A stretch of DNA of 64,000 bases from Paraburkholderia tagetis (GTDB lineage Bacteria; Pseudomonadota; Gammaproteobacteria; Burkholderiales; Burkholderiaceae): contig NZ_JAKLJA010000005.1 in NCBI RefSeq assembly GCF_022213065.1, positions 1 to 64,000 of the forward strand. The letters are read 5' to 3'. This document shows positions 6,222 through 14,653 of the stretch, one piece after another. The notes under the pieces are model-generated. The model was not told where the DNA came from, did no database searches, and was given only the letters and a program-made list of their open reading frames with translations. The position numbers were made by a program, and so were the translations under genes. The first letter of the stretch is position 1; every line of letters starts with the position of its first letter.

Positions 6222-6872
6222 ATGGCGATCTTCGGGTACGGTCGGGTCAGCACGCGGGAACAGACAACCGAAAATCAGCGTCTCGAAATCGAGAACGCTG
6301 GTTTCAAGGTCGATTACTGGTTCACGGACGAAGGCATCAGCGGCAAGACCCATGCGTCGCAGCGCCCGCAGTTCGTAGCGATGTTGGACAAGATCAGGGA
6401 CGGCGAGACGTTGGTTGTCTCTCGTCTCGACAGGCTTGGTCGTGATGCTGAAGATGTGCTGCGGACCGTGCGGACGTTGGCCGAACGCAAGATTGAAGTC
6501 ATTGTGCTTCAACTTGGGAAACTCGATCTCGGGTCATCTGCCGGGAAGCTGATGCTCACGATGTTGTCGGCTGTTGCGGAGATGGAGCGGTCGCTGCTGG
6601 TGGAGCGCACGCAAGCGGGATTGGTACGTGCGAAGGCAGAAGGCAAAACCCTTGGTCGGCCATCCAAGACGACGCCAGCGCAGCGCGAAGAGATGATTAC
6701 GAAGTACGCGGCGGGTGAAACGATCAGTGCTTTGGCACGAACCTACGGCATCTCGCGGGCGAGTGTGCTGGCGGTGGTGAATCCGTCACGTGAACCGACT
6801 GGCATGGGACCTGATGGCGTCCCCTGTGCGGTCGTTGATTGGTCGGATCGTCGCAAATCGCGCGGCGCATGA
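6222..6872 (+). CDS. Small serine recombinase (resolvase/invertase family)
   Basis: A 216-residue serine recombinase. The catalytic domain runs from residue 1 to about 140. It has the nucleophile Ser10 in GYGRVSTREQ, the conserved Arg8, and SRLDRLGRD at 68-75. The long E helix runs over 112-145, ending AGLVRAKAEGKTLGRPSK. A helix-turn-helix tail at about 153-187 ends LARTYGISRASVLAVVNP. ATG at 6222 is chosen over GTG at 6216 because GGGG at 6213-6216 sits 5 nt before it. Such enzymes resolve cointegrates or invert segments at nearby res sites, and a candidate site lies immediately upstream at 6145-6176. It is about 180 residues in common relatives, so the C-terminal 30 residues are an extension. 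It differs from the large recombinase at the island's end, which probably catalyses integration. Confidence 0.92.
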   Translation: MAIFGYGRVSTREQTTENQRLEIENAGFKVDYWFTDEGISGKTHASQRPQFVAMLDKIRDGETLVVSRLDRLGRDAEDVLRTVRTLAERKIEVIVLQLGKLDLGSSAGKLMLTMLSAVAEMERSLLVERTQAGLVRAKAEGKTLGRPSKTTPAQREEMITKYAAGETISALARTYGISRASVLAVVNPSREPTGMGPDGVPCAVVDWSDRRKSRGA

Positions 6873-6934
6873 AGACCAGTCGCGAGACGATCATGCGGGT
6901 AGTTGAAGCGGCAACCGCGCAACTGGCGGCTGTC

Positions 6935-7177
6935 TCATAAGCCCGCTTCGGTCATCAGTGCCGTCATCGTCATGCCAAGTGCTTCGGCGATGTAATGCAA
7001 CGCGAGAACGGACGCATTGTTGTCACCGCGTTCCACGCGCCCTAGATAGCTCACATCGATTCCAGCGGTCAGCGCCAGTTGTTCCTGCGACAAACCGCGA
7101 TCCTTGCGAATGCGCCGGATCGCACGTCCAAGGGCAACGAGAGTGGGGTGTTGGCGGCTGCTGCTGAGATTTGGCAT
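6935..7177 (-). CDS. XRE-family transcriptional regulator
   Basis: An 80-residue Cro/C1-type helix-turn-helix protein, essentially one DNA-binding domain: GRAIRRIRKDRGLSQEQLAL, then TAGIDVSYLGRVERGDNNAS, ending with LHYIAEALGMTMTALM. ATG at 7177 is preferred because GGAAAG lies too close to the alternative ATG at 7186. The C-terminus has no sensor or protease domain, so it probably acts as a simple repressor or activator of neighbouring island genes. It is divergent from the membrane protein at 7258. The spacer contains a perfect 12-bp palindrome that is its natural candidate operator. Confidence 0.9.
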   Translation of the reverse strand: MPNLSSSRQHPTLVALGRAIRRIRKDRGLSQEQLALTAGIDVSYLGRVERGDNNASVLALHYIAEALGMTMTALMTEAGL

Positions 7178-7214
7178 GCCCCGCATCTTTCCGATATGAT
7201 GCGGCGATCTCTAG

Positions 7215-7226
7215 GGTACATGTACC
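7215..7226. promoter_or_regulatory. Perfect palindrome GGTACATGTACC (candidate XRE operator)
   Basis: A 12-bp perfect palindrome lies midway between the divergent XRE gene (start 7177) and the membrane-protein gene (start 7258). It is about the size of a dimeric XRE half-site pair. Confidence 0.5.
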
Positions 7227-7257
7227 GTATTTGTAGATGAAACAAAAAGGGGGACCG

Positions 7258-8040
7258 ATGGATGATCTAGTCAGGCAGTACGAAGAAGACCGGCTTCGCC
7301 GTGAGAAGCTTGCATATTTTCAGGCGGCACGGAACCGTCGAGAAGGAGAAGAAGCGGCACATCGAGCCGATCAGACTATCGAAAACTTCAAGCTCATCGG
7401 CATAGTTCTACTCGGGGTTGGTGCGCTCTTCTGGTGGCTTGTCTCAACCAAGATAGGTCGCATTGTCAGCGTGATTCTGCTTCTCGCCGGTGGTGCGCTC
7501 TACGGGGTGGACTGGCTGCAAAATGATGCAGCTATGCGTGCGCAAGCACGACAGGTGGAACAGTCCCATAACATGGCAAAACCACAAGCGAGTGCGGACG
7601 TGCAATCGGCTGCGACCAAGGTATCGGCGCAGCAGAGTGTGGCTTCGGTGCCATCGGCCAGCGAAGACAGCATCCCCGCGTCGGACACGACTGCGGTCAC
7701 AAGCGACACGGCCCAACAGGTGACGGCATCGGAATCTTCTTCACAAGTCGATGCAAAACCGGATGCGCAAGCTGAACAGCCCGTCGCCATCGTCGCGTCG
7801 TTCGATTGCTCGCGGGCGTCATCGAAGATCGAAAAGTTGATCTGTTCGACGCCAGAGACTGCTGATGCGGACCGGCGCTTAGCTGCTGCCTACAGTGCTG
7901 CCCGCGCGAAGTCGAACGACCCGAACACCCTGAAAGCGGATGAACGGAACTGGCTGGCGAACGAGCGCATTGCGTGTTCAGATGCCGCCTGTCTTCTTCG
8001 CGTGACGAACGACCGCATCGCCCGTCTCTCTTCGATGTAA
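7258..8040 (+). CDS. Membrane-anchored protein with C-terminal LprI/DUF1311-like domain
   Basis: A 260-residue protein. Residues 1-45 are a charged coiled-coil (MDDLVRQYEEDRLRREKLAY). Two hydrophobic stretches follow at about 45-60 (LIGIVLLGVGALFWWLV) and 65-83 (IVSVILLLAGGALYGV). A low-complexity Ala/Ser/Thr linker runs from about 95 to 180. The last 80 residues match the LprI N-terminal/DUF1311 fold: FDCSRASSKIEKLICSTPE, ADRRLAAAYSAAR, ERNWLANERIACSDAACLL, with four Cys that could form two disulfides. Domains of this kind are periplasmic, some inhibiting lysozyme. With two membrane passes both ends would be on the same side, so the topology is uncertain. ATG 7258 is chosen because AAAAGGGGG ends 4 nt upstream. 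The XRE regulator is divergent. The role in the island is unknown. Confidence 0.75.
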   Translation: MDDLVRQYEEDRLRREKLAYFQAARNRREGEEAAHRADQTIENFKLIGIVLLGVGALFWWLVSTKIGRIVSVILLLAGGALYGVDWLQNDAAMRAQARQVEQSHNMAKPQASADVQSAATKVSAQQSVASVPSASEDSIPASDTTAVTSDTAQQVTASESSSQVDAKPDAQAEQPVAIVASFDCSRASSKIEKLICSTPETADADRRLAAAYSAARAKSNDPNTLKADERNWLANERIACSDAACLLRVTNDRIARLSSM

Positions 8041-8070
8041 GCGCCGCACTCGGCGGCATCTGAATCCCAT

Positions 8071-8119
8071 ACAGCACCAACTCGGGACACGAACTCTCGT
8101 TGTCCCGGCTTGGTGCTGT
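8071..8119. terminator. Long imperfect hairpin between LprI-like gene and lipoprotein gene
   Basis: ACAGCACCAA (8071-8080) pairs with TTGGTGCTGT (8110-8119), and inside it CGGGACA (8083-8089) pairs with TGTCCCG (8101-8107). There is no T-run, so it may be a factor-dependent terminator or processing site. Confidence 0.5.
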
Positions 8120-8154
8120 ATTTCATCGGCAGTAGCACAACGAGAAGGTCCTAT

Positions 8155-10122
8155 ATGAACGAAAACAAACGAGCGGGACGCGGTATCCATTCGGGGATGG
8201 CAGCGGCGGCAGTCGCGGTATCGGCTGCCTTCGTGCTGGCAGCGTGCGGTGGTGGCAGTTCGGACAGCAGCACGACCAGCGGCACGACCAGCAATGCGAC
8301 ACCGACTGCAATGGCGGGAACTGTAGCCGTGGGTGGTAGCGTCATCGGTGCGAACATCACGGTGATCGATGCAACCGGCAAGAGTGTCGCGACGACCAGT
8401 GACGCATCGGGCAATTACTCGATCTCGCTGTCGGGGTTGACTGCACCGTTGCTGGTCGTTGCATCTGATCCCACTGGCGTGCATCCGACCTTGGCTTCGG
8501 TGGTCGCCAGCATCCCCACTGGTACGAGCGCACCAGTGGTCGGGAACGTCACGACCTTGACGACCGCAGTGGCGGCACTGCTGACGACCAGCGGTAATCC
8601 GCTGGAACTGACTGGCAGCGGTAGCCTGTCGTCGCTGGCGCAGACTTCTTCGGTGTCGGCTGCTGTCGCAAAGCTCAATACGGCCTTGTCCAACATCCTG
8701 CCCGCCAACGGCTTGACTGCTGCATCGTTCAACCCGGTGGGGACTGCGTTCACGGCGAACCAGACGGGTGCGGACGCGGTGATCGATGCGGTTCAGGTGG
8801 TGCCCGCGCCGACCGGTGGAACTCAGATCATCTCGTCCGCTGCACCATCGAACGGCATCTCCCTGAATCAATCGACTTCGGTATCGACGCCGCTTGCCGC
8901 ACCGCCCGCATCAGCCGCGTACCTGTCGCAAGTGATGACGGCACTGACGCAGTGTCTTGGCGGAACGTCGTCGGCCTGTTCGAATGCTATTGACGCTAAC
9001 TACAAGGAGAACGGTTTCACGACGTTCGCGACTGCACATCCGAAGATCGCCGCATCGGGCGTGACCATCGGCACGCCGCAGACCCTTGAATTCTTCACCG
9101 GCACTGGCGGTGTTCAAGAAGCACTCGTCTCGATCCCGTACACGACGAGCGGTGGCGTGGCGGGTACGGAAGTGACCGTGGTCCAGCAAACGTCTGGTGG
9201 GGCGTGGGACATCATCGGCAACCAACAGCAGTACAACGTCAACATCTGGTCGTATCTGAGCCGCTGGCAGTTCCTTGATACCAATGACGCGTCGTACAAC
9301 CGATACGAAGCGGGCCTGAACATCAGCATCCCGGTCGGTGGTCCGAATCCGGCGAATCTCGCGTCCGCATCAGTGACGGGTCCCGGTATCAACGGCACGC
9401 TGTATCTGGTGCCGCGTGCGGCATCGGGTAACAGCACGTTGGCACTGACATCGACCGTGCAGACCGGCGTACCTACGGGTGGCGTCACGACGGGTTCGAA
9501 CACGAACCTTTATCGATGGTCGTGGCAAGCCGTTCCCGGCGCAACCGGCACCTACACCCCGCCGACCGGCAGACGTGGGTTCTATGCGCCATCACCAGTC
9601 GATCTGTCCACCGTGCCGCAGTTCGCGACTTACACGGTCACGTTCTACGATTCGACCGGAACGCAGATCGGCCAGCCGATGAGTGTCGTCAACCCGACGC
9701 CGCCCATCAGTGCGGCATCGGGTGCGGGCGTCGCATGGCAAACGCTCGCGAGTAGTGTGCAGAACAACTTCCTGAACCCGAATGGTTCGCTCGCGGGTGC
9801 GCAGCCGTCCGTTGGATTGTCGTGGTCGAATCTTGTCAACAATCAGAACATCGCGCCGCTGGTATCGAGAACGCAGATTCAGGCCGTGCCGGGTACGGGT
9901 GTGACGACGGGTGAAGTCGATGGGTGGTGGCCCGGACCGGCAACGTTCGCTACTTCGGGCCAGTATTCGTCCACGGTGACGGCTGGCGTGGACCAGTTCG
10001 GTGTGCAGCAGTGCTCGGGGTGCCAGTTTCCCGCACTTCAATCCGGTGGCGGACGCCTTGCCGAACTGACATGGAACGTGGGACAGACAGTGTATTACAA
10101 CATCTGGAAGTACATCGACTGA
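8155..10122 (+). CDS. Large surface lipoprotein with carboxypeptidase-regulatory-like domain
   Basis: A 655-residue lipoprotein. The signal peptide (MNENKRAGRGIHSGMAAAAV, then a hydrophobic core) ends in the lipobox LAAC at about residues 28-31. It is followed by a flexible Gly/Ser/Asp linker. Residues 55-100 (GTVAVGGSVIGANITVIDAT then SGNYSISLSGL) look like the Ig-like carboxypeptidase-regulatory fold common at bacterial surfaces. The remainder is Thr/Ser/Gly-rich beta structure without a recognised enzyme motif. ATG 8155 has GAGAAGG 6 nt upstream. No secretion or anchoring partner is visible, so outer-membrane placement is inferred from the lipobox. Related large lipoproteins of unknown function occur in Burkholderia. 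It precedes a YbjN-like gene, perhaps co-transcribed despite an intervening hairpin. Confidence 0.7.
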   Translation: MNENKRAGRGIHSGMAAAAVAVSAAFVLAACGGGSSDSSTTSGTTSNATPTAMAGTVAVGGSVIGANITVIDATGKSVATTSDASGNYSISLSGLTAPLLVVASDPTGVHPTLASVVASIPTGTSAPVVGNVTTLTTAVAALLTTSGNPLELTGSGSLSSLAQTSSVSAAVAKLNTALSNILPANGLTAASFNPVGTAFTANQTGADAVIDAVQVVPAPTGGTQIISSAAPSNGISLNQSTSVSTPLAAPPASAAYLSQVMTALTQCLGGTSSACSNAIDANYKENGFTTFATAHPKIAASGVTIGTPQTLEFFTGTGGVQEALVSIPYTTSGGVAGTEVTVVQQTSGGAWDIIGNQQQYNVNIWSYLSRWQFLDTNDASYNRYEAGLNISIPVGGPNPANLASASVTGPGINGTLYLVPRAASGNSTLALTSTVQTGVPTGGVTTGSNTNLYRWSWQAVPGATGTYTPPTGRRGFYAPSPVDLSTVPQFATYTVTFYDSTGTQIGQPMSVVNPTPPISAASGAGVAWQTLASSVQNNFLNPNGSLAGAQPSVGLSWSNLVNNQNIAPLVSRTQIQAVPGTGVTTGEVDGWWPGPATFATSGQYSSTVTAGVDQFGVQQCSGCQFPALQSGGGRLAELTWNVGQTVYYNIWKYID

Positions 10123-10138
10123 CGTGACGTGGTCGATG

Positions 10139-10157
10139 GGCGGGCGATGCGCCCGCC
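10139..10157 (+). terminator. GC-rich hairpin after the lipoprotein gene
   Basis: GGCGGGCG (10139-10146) pairs with CGCCCGCC (10150-10157) around ATG. A short pyrimidine stretch follows. Confidence 0.5.
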
Positions 10158-10195
10158 TTCCTGTCTTCAGTTCATCATCCTTGCAGGAGCGCCTA

Positions 10196-10687
10196 TTGAC
10201 GAAAATCTTTGAAGAATCATCCGCAGTGACTATCGACGCCCTTGACGCCCATCTTCGCGATAGCGGCTTGGTCCCCTACAACGTGCAGCCCGACTGCATT
10301 CGGTTGCGCACGGAAAAGGGCATAGCGTATCGAATCACTCTCGATACCGACCGAAAGTTCATCCGCGTCGCGACATACATCCCCTTGCGTCGAAATTCGC
10401 CCATCGACCAGAAGCACGAACTGGCACGGCGGTTGAACGAAGAAGTGTTCCTGCCGGTCTTTACCATCGATCAGGACGGGGACCTTGCTGTCTCCTACGC
10501 GCTTACCTATCTGCACGGTCTGATCGGCGGCAACTTCGTTTCCATCGTTCACCGGTTCGCGTCACTTTTGGAATACATTGTCGATGCGTTCAACGCGGAT
10601 GGTCTGATCGACTTCGGTGCGCCTACAACGGTGCCCGCCGTGGCTGACGCTGGATCAGGTCCAACCAGCGGCGAACTACTGCACTGA
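10196..10687 (+). CDS. YbjN-domain protein
   Basis: A 163-residue soluble protein resembling the YbjN / type-III-chaperone-like fold: an N-terminal helix (VTIDALDAHLRDSGLVPYNV), a central beta sheet (CIRLRTEKGIAYRITLDTDR, then FIRVATYIPL), and a C-terminal helical half (QKHELARRLNEEVFLPVFTI, ALTYLHGLIGGNFVSIVHRF). TTG at 10196 is chosen because AGGAG lies 6 nt upstream; the open frame extends to 10124 but without a ribosome site. YbjN proteins are linked to stress and motility regulation in enterobacteria, but a mechanism is not established, and here it is island cargo. It ends 3 bases before the 3' end of the convergent integrase gene. Confidence 0.65.
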   Translation: MTKIFEESSAVTIDALDAHLRDSGLVPYNVQPDCIRLRTEKGIAYRITLDTDRKFIRVATYIPLRRNSPIDQKHELARRLNEEVFLPVFTIDQDGDLAVSYALTYLHGLIGGNFVSIVHRFASLLEYIVDAFNADGLIDFGAPTTVPAVADAGSGPTSGELLH

Positions 10688-10690
10688 CCG

Positions 10691-12598
10691 TCAAATCGCA
10701 GTGCTGGACCGGTCTTCGGACTGGCCCTTCGCCATCAACGCCGTCGTGGTTCCCACAAGCTGGTTGAAGATCGAAGTTTCTTCAACACCGGCCACGATTC
10801 GTGCAGTGGAAGGATCATCGAAATCGGGATAGACAACGCGGAACCCGCCGTTGACAGTCTCGATGCTGAAGAATCGACCGATGTCCTTCCTAGATGCGTA
10901 GCGGCCACGAATCCCGCGTCCCTGTCGTCGCGGTTCAGTGGGATACGATTCGGCTACGTATCGATCCACCTGATCCGCGACGAAACCAGCATCGATCAGT
11001 GACGCTCGCTGTTTTTCCACCTGTTCGTGCGTGAACAGTCTTCCAGCAGGGTGCAGCGTAATCGATGCGATGGTCCTTCTGAATTGAGCCGCGAGCGCCG
11101 CCCGGACGCGGAACAGTTCATCGTTCGTCATTGATTCCATCGTGTCAATCAGTGACCGCGCGGTCTTCGCTGTCGATGTCAGTTCTTCGTGCGCAGCGCG
11201 GTGCAGGTTCAGTTCGGTTGAAAGCTGCACCTTCGTGCGCGTGAGTTCCGTCACTTCTTCTTCAAGCGAGCGGATTCTATCCACCAACGAAGCTGGGGCA
11301 TTTCCTTCTTCGATTGCGATCATCAGATTCTTGATACGAGCGTCCTTCGCCGATAACTCAGCATCGATGCTGCGTATTCTTTCGTCAAGCGTCAGGTCGC
11401 GATTCTCTTCGTGCCCGGACCGCACGTCCGTCAATATCCTTTCGAACTCGATCCCACGGCAGAAGGAAAGAAAACTCGTCTCAAAGTCCCTGTGGCCCCA
11501 CTGAACAGCGTAGCACCCCAAACCGCGCCTTCCGCCATCGCAGACCAGAACCTTTTTCGGTGGTCGCTTCACTTCCTTACCATCTGCGCTTCGAATCCGC
11601 TTTGCCGCTGCACCGGCGATTACCATCGGGTTTCCGCAATATCCGCATCGAAGCAGTCCACTCAATAGGTTGGGGATTGTTTCACCCTTTCTGGCCTTGC
11701 CACCGCCGACCGCATTCTGCGACCGGTAGGCTTGCAAAGAGTAGAACTCTTCTCGCGTGATGAGCGCCGGGTAGTAGTCGGCCACCGGTTCGCCATGTGG
11801 AATCACGCGGCCACTCTCAAATATGCCCGGTTGGTACTCACCGTATAGGGCTGTCGATGTCAAAATCTTCTGAATGTAGCTCGGATGCCAGCCCTTCGGG
11901 TTGCCCGAGAAACTTGGCACGGAGCGGGAATTCAAGGTCTTGGCGATGATCGTTTGTCCCATCCCGTTCTTAGCCAGCGAGATGATCTCTCGGACGACTG
12001 ACGCGCGTTCTGGAACGAATTCAAACCGGGTCCTATCGTCGTTCAGTTCCATCCAAAGCGGGCACCGTGCGGTCAGCTTTTTCTCTTGCAGTCGAGAGCG
12101 TTTGTTCATCCACGCAGCTTTAAGTCGTCGGCTCTTCGTTAGCGATTCGTCGTGCGCACGCGTCATGATCGTGATTGACACGATGAGATCGGTTGGATTG
12201 TCGATGCCGGGGCTGTACACCTTTCCATCGGACAGGGTAACAATGGTGATTCCCCTGTTTAGGATGGACAGGAAAAGGTTCAGTGCTTCTATCACGCGGT
12301 CCCGAGACAGCCGGTCGAGCGATTCGATAAGAAGGTAAGAGCCGGGGACGACACGCTCTTCATCGACCGCTTTCAGGAATCCGCCAAGTGCGCCGCGTGT
12401 GACGTTGGACCCATCGAACGCCGATACGCCAAGGTCCTGTAGGTGCAGCGACGTGTCCAGCGTCAGGCCATGTTCGCGGGCGTACTGTTCGGACAGTTCT
12501 GTCTGACGGCGCAGCGAGTCCCCCTTCTTCTGTTCGGGGGTAGAGAAACGGATGTAGGAGTATGCGGTCGGCAAGGGCAGTCCATCACGGTGTTCCAC
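10691..12598 (-). CDS. Large serine recombinase (site-specific integrase of the island)
   Basis: A 635-residue large serine recombinase. The N-terminal resolvase domain has the nucleophile Ser19 in YIRFSTPEQ and the conserved IESLDRLSRDR at 91-101. A Recombinase domain follows (about 180-300; AKTLNSRSVPSF, GWHPSYIQKIL). A zinc ribbon begins LLRCGYCGNPMVI near 315 and continues with paired Cys to about 365 (VCDGGRRGLGCYA). A coiled-coil segment runs from 390 to 470. This architecture is that of phage and island integrases acting at short attP/attB sites without host factors. The gene starts about 45 bases from the point where comEC homology resumes, as expected for an integrase beside its attachment site. 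The start at 12598 (ATGGAACACCGTGATGG) is the first ATG. Confidence 0.93.
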   Translation of the reverse strand: MEHRDGLPLPTAYSYIRFSTPEQKKGDSLRRQTELSEQYAREHGLTLDTSLHLQDLGVSAFDGSNVTRGALGGFLKAVDEERVVPGSYLLIESLDRLSRDRVIEALNLFLSILNRGITIVTLSDGKVYSPGIDNPTDLIVSITIMTRAHDESLTKSRRLKAAWMNKRSRLQEKKLTARCPLWMELNDDRTRFEFVPERASVVREIISLAKNGMGQTIIAKTLNSRSVPSFSGNPKGWHPSYIQKILTSTALYGEYQPGIFESGRVIPHGEPVADYYPALITREEFYSLQAYRSQNAVGGGKARKGETIPNLLSGLLRCGYCGNPMVIAGAAAKRIRSADGKEVKRPPKKVLVCDGGRRGLGCYAVQWGHRDFETSFLSFCRGIEFERILTDVRSGHEENRDLTLDERIRSIDAELSAKDARIKNLMIAIEEGNAPASLVDRIRSLEEEVTELTRTKVQLSTELNLHRAAHEELTSTAKTARSLIDTMESMTNDELFRVRAALAAQFRRTIASITLHPAGRLFTHEQVEKQRASLIDAGFVADQVDRYVAESYPTEPRRQGRGIRGRYASRKDIGRFFSIETVNGGFRVVYPDFDDPSTARIVAGVEETSIFNQLVGTTTALMAKGQSEDRSSTAI

Positions 12599-12643
12599 GG
12601 TCGCGGAATTCTACCAGTCGGGACATGTGTTCATCACCATGAA
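12599..12643. other. Right junction of the island with comEC (attachment-site region)
   Basis: Between the integrase start codon and the first clearly ComEC-like codons (MAISGLHLSF from 12644) lie about 45 bases that must contain the crossover. The core cannot be defined because the other junction lies outside the window. Confidence 0.6.
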
Positions 12644-14452
12644 ATGGCGATCTCGGGGCTGCATCTGAGCTTCGTCGCCGGATTGTCCGGCTGGGCCGTG
12701 GGCGCGCTCTGGCGGCGCGTGCGCTGGCGCGGGGTCGAGGCGCCTCTTGTCGTGCCGGCCCAGAAAATGGCCGTTGCCGGCGCGCTCTGCGTGGCGGCGG
12801 CCTACGCGGCGCTGGCCGGATTCAACGTGCCCGTGCAGCGCGCGCTCTGGATGCTTGCGGTTACGGCCGCGGCGCTATGGAGCTCGCGCGAACTGGCGCG
12901 CGGCCATGTGCTCGCGTGGGCGCTCGGTCTCGTGTTGTTACGCGATCCGTGGGCCGTCACGGCGGCCGGATTCTGGCTCTCGTTCGGCGCCGTCGCGGCC
13001 ATTCTGTTCGCGGCGAGCGGCGTGCCGCGCGTGCGGCGAACCAACGATATCGACGATATCGAACTCTCGCCGGAAGAAGTCGATCCGATGCGCGAGAAGG
13101 AGGAACCGCGAGAAGCGAGTCGGCCGCCACGCTTTTACGCGCGTTTTTGCGCAGCCTTCGATTACGGGCGCTGGCGTCGAGCCGCGCGGAGCCTTTGGGT
13201 CAGGGTGGGAGACGGGGCGCGCGTCCAGTGGGCGGTCACGCTGGCACTCGCGCCGCTCACGGCGTACTGGTTCATGCAGATCCCGTTGATCGGTCCGCTG
13301 GCGAACGCTTTCGCGATTCCGTGGGTGAGTCTGTTCGTAACGCCGGCAGTGCTGGCGGGTGTCGTGCTGCCTGCGCCGCTCGATGCTTTCGCGCTGCGGG
13401 CGGCGCACGCGTTGATCGAGATGCTTGCCGCCGCGCTCGCAACGCTCGAAGGGTGGCCTTGGGCTGTGCTGCGCCTGCCGCAGCCCGGCTATTGGGCATT
13501 GGGTTGCGCGGCGGTCGGCGTCGTGTGGGGTCTCGCACCGCGCGGCTGGCCGCTGCGCTGGCTCGCACCGTTCACCTGGTTGCCGCTCCTTGTGCCCGCG
13601 CCGAGCGGGCCGCCGCCCGGCGCGTTCCGCCTGAGCGCGCTGGACATCGGGCAGGGGACGTCGGTGCTCGTCGAGACCGCGCGACACACGCTTCTTTTCG
13701 ATGCGGGCCCGGGGCCCGAATCCACGCATGCGGGCGAGCGGATCGTCGTGCCTTATCTGCAGGCGCATGGCGTAATGCGGCTCGACGCACTCATGGTGAG
13801 CCACGACGACTCCGATCACTCGGGCGGCGCGCAGGCCGTACTCGACGCCGTGCCGGTACGCCAGTTCGTGGCGGGCATCCTGCCCGACCATCCGCTGTGG
13901 GCGAGTGCGCGCCGCGCGGGCGCCGAGACCGTGCAGTGCGCCGCCGGGCAGCGCTGGGAGTGGGATGGCGTCACGTTCGAGGTGCTCTGGCCAAACGCTG
14001 GCCCGCTCTCTGGCAAGCCCAATACGCATTGCTGTGTGCTGCGGGTCTCCACGGCACCCGGGCGCGGCGTGGCGGGTGGCGCAGTCTCCGCGCTGCTTGC
14101 CGCCGACATCGAGGCGTCCGCCGAGCGCGCGCTCGTCGCGCGCGATGCCGGCCGCTTGCAGGCCCAAGTGCTGGTCGTGCCGCACCACGGGAGCAAGACA
14201 TCGTCGACTGAACCCTTCCTCGATTCTGTCTGGCCGCTCGTCGCGATATTTCAGGTAGGCTATTTGAGCCGATTTAACCATCCGCACCCAAGCGTGTTCG
14301 CGCGCTACGCGTCGCGCCATATCATATTGGCGCGCAGCGACGCCGATGGCGCGGCGCGAGTGGAAGCGGCGCCCGGCGCGCTGAGCGTCGAGCGCTTTCG
14401 CGATACGCAGCGGCGCTACTGGATGGACGCGGGGATGGACGCGGGCGAGTGA
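12644..14452 (+). pseudogene. comEC: DNA internalization protein ComEC/Rec2, 3' part cut off by the island
   Basis: About 602 codons of ComEC, the inner-membrane channel that passes transforming DNA into the cytoplasm. It starts inside the Competence domain at MAISGLHLSFVAG. Membrane helices follow (AYAALAGFNVPVQRALWML, LAWALGLVLLRDPWAV, FWLSFGAVAAILFA), then an insert with FALRAAHALIEML and, from about residue 330, the metallo-beta-lactamase-like domain (LSALDIGQGTSVLVETA, LLFDAGP, SHDDSDHSGG, VPHHGSKTSS). The N-terminal OB-fold and first helices (usually more than 200 residues) are absent, and the frame reads back into the antisense of the integrase. The 5' half is expected left of the island. 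Natural transformation through this protein should be lost while the island is integrated. The MBL part could only be made from a new start. Confidence 0.88.
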
Positions 14453-14653
14453 AGCGCATGCAAGGCCGGGTTACGGGGGTACCTTGGACAGCACGATCGG
14501 TCGTTCGCCCTGGCGACGGCGGCGTTGCGCACGGCTACGCGAATCCGACAAAGCAAGACCCGAACATCCAGCAACTGAAGCAGGCGGCAGGGCGCGTACA
14601 TCGCATGCGCTCGATGGCCGTGAACAGGACCGAGGACCGGAGACCACAGGGCA

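Noticed and set aside
12443-12643. Extension of the comEC reading frame upstream into the integrase gene
   Set aside because: This part is antisense to the integrase and is not ComEC-like. The open frame is accidental.
12599-12643. tRNA-gene attachment site
   Set aside because: No tRNA-like fold is present at the junction. The disrupted gene is protein-coding comEC.
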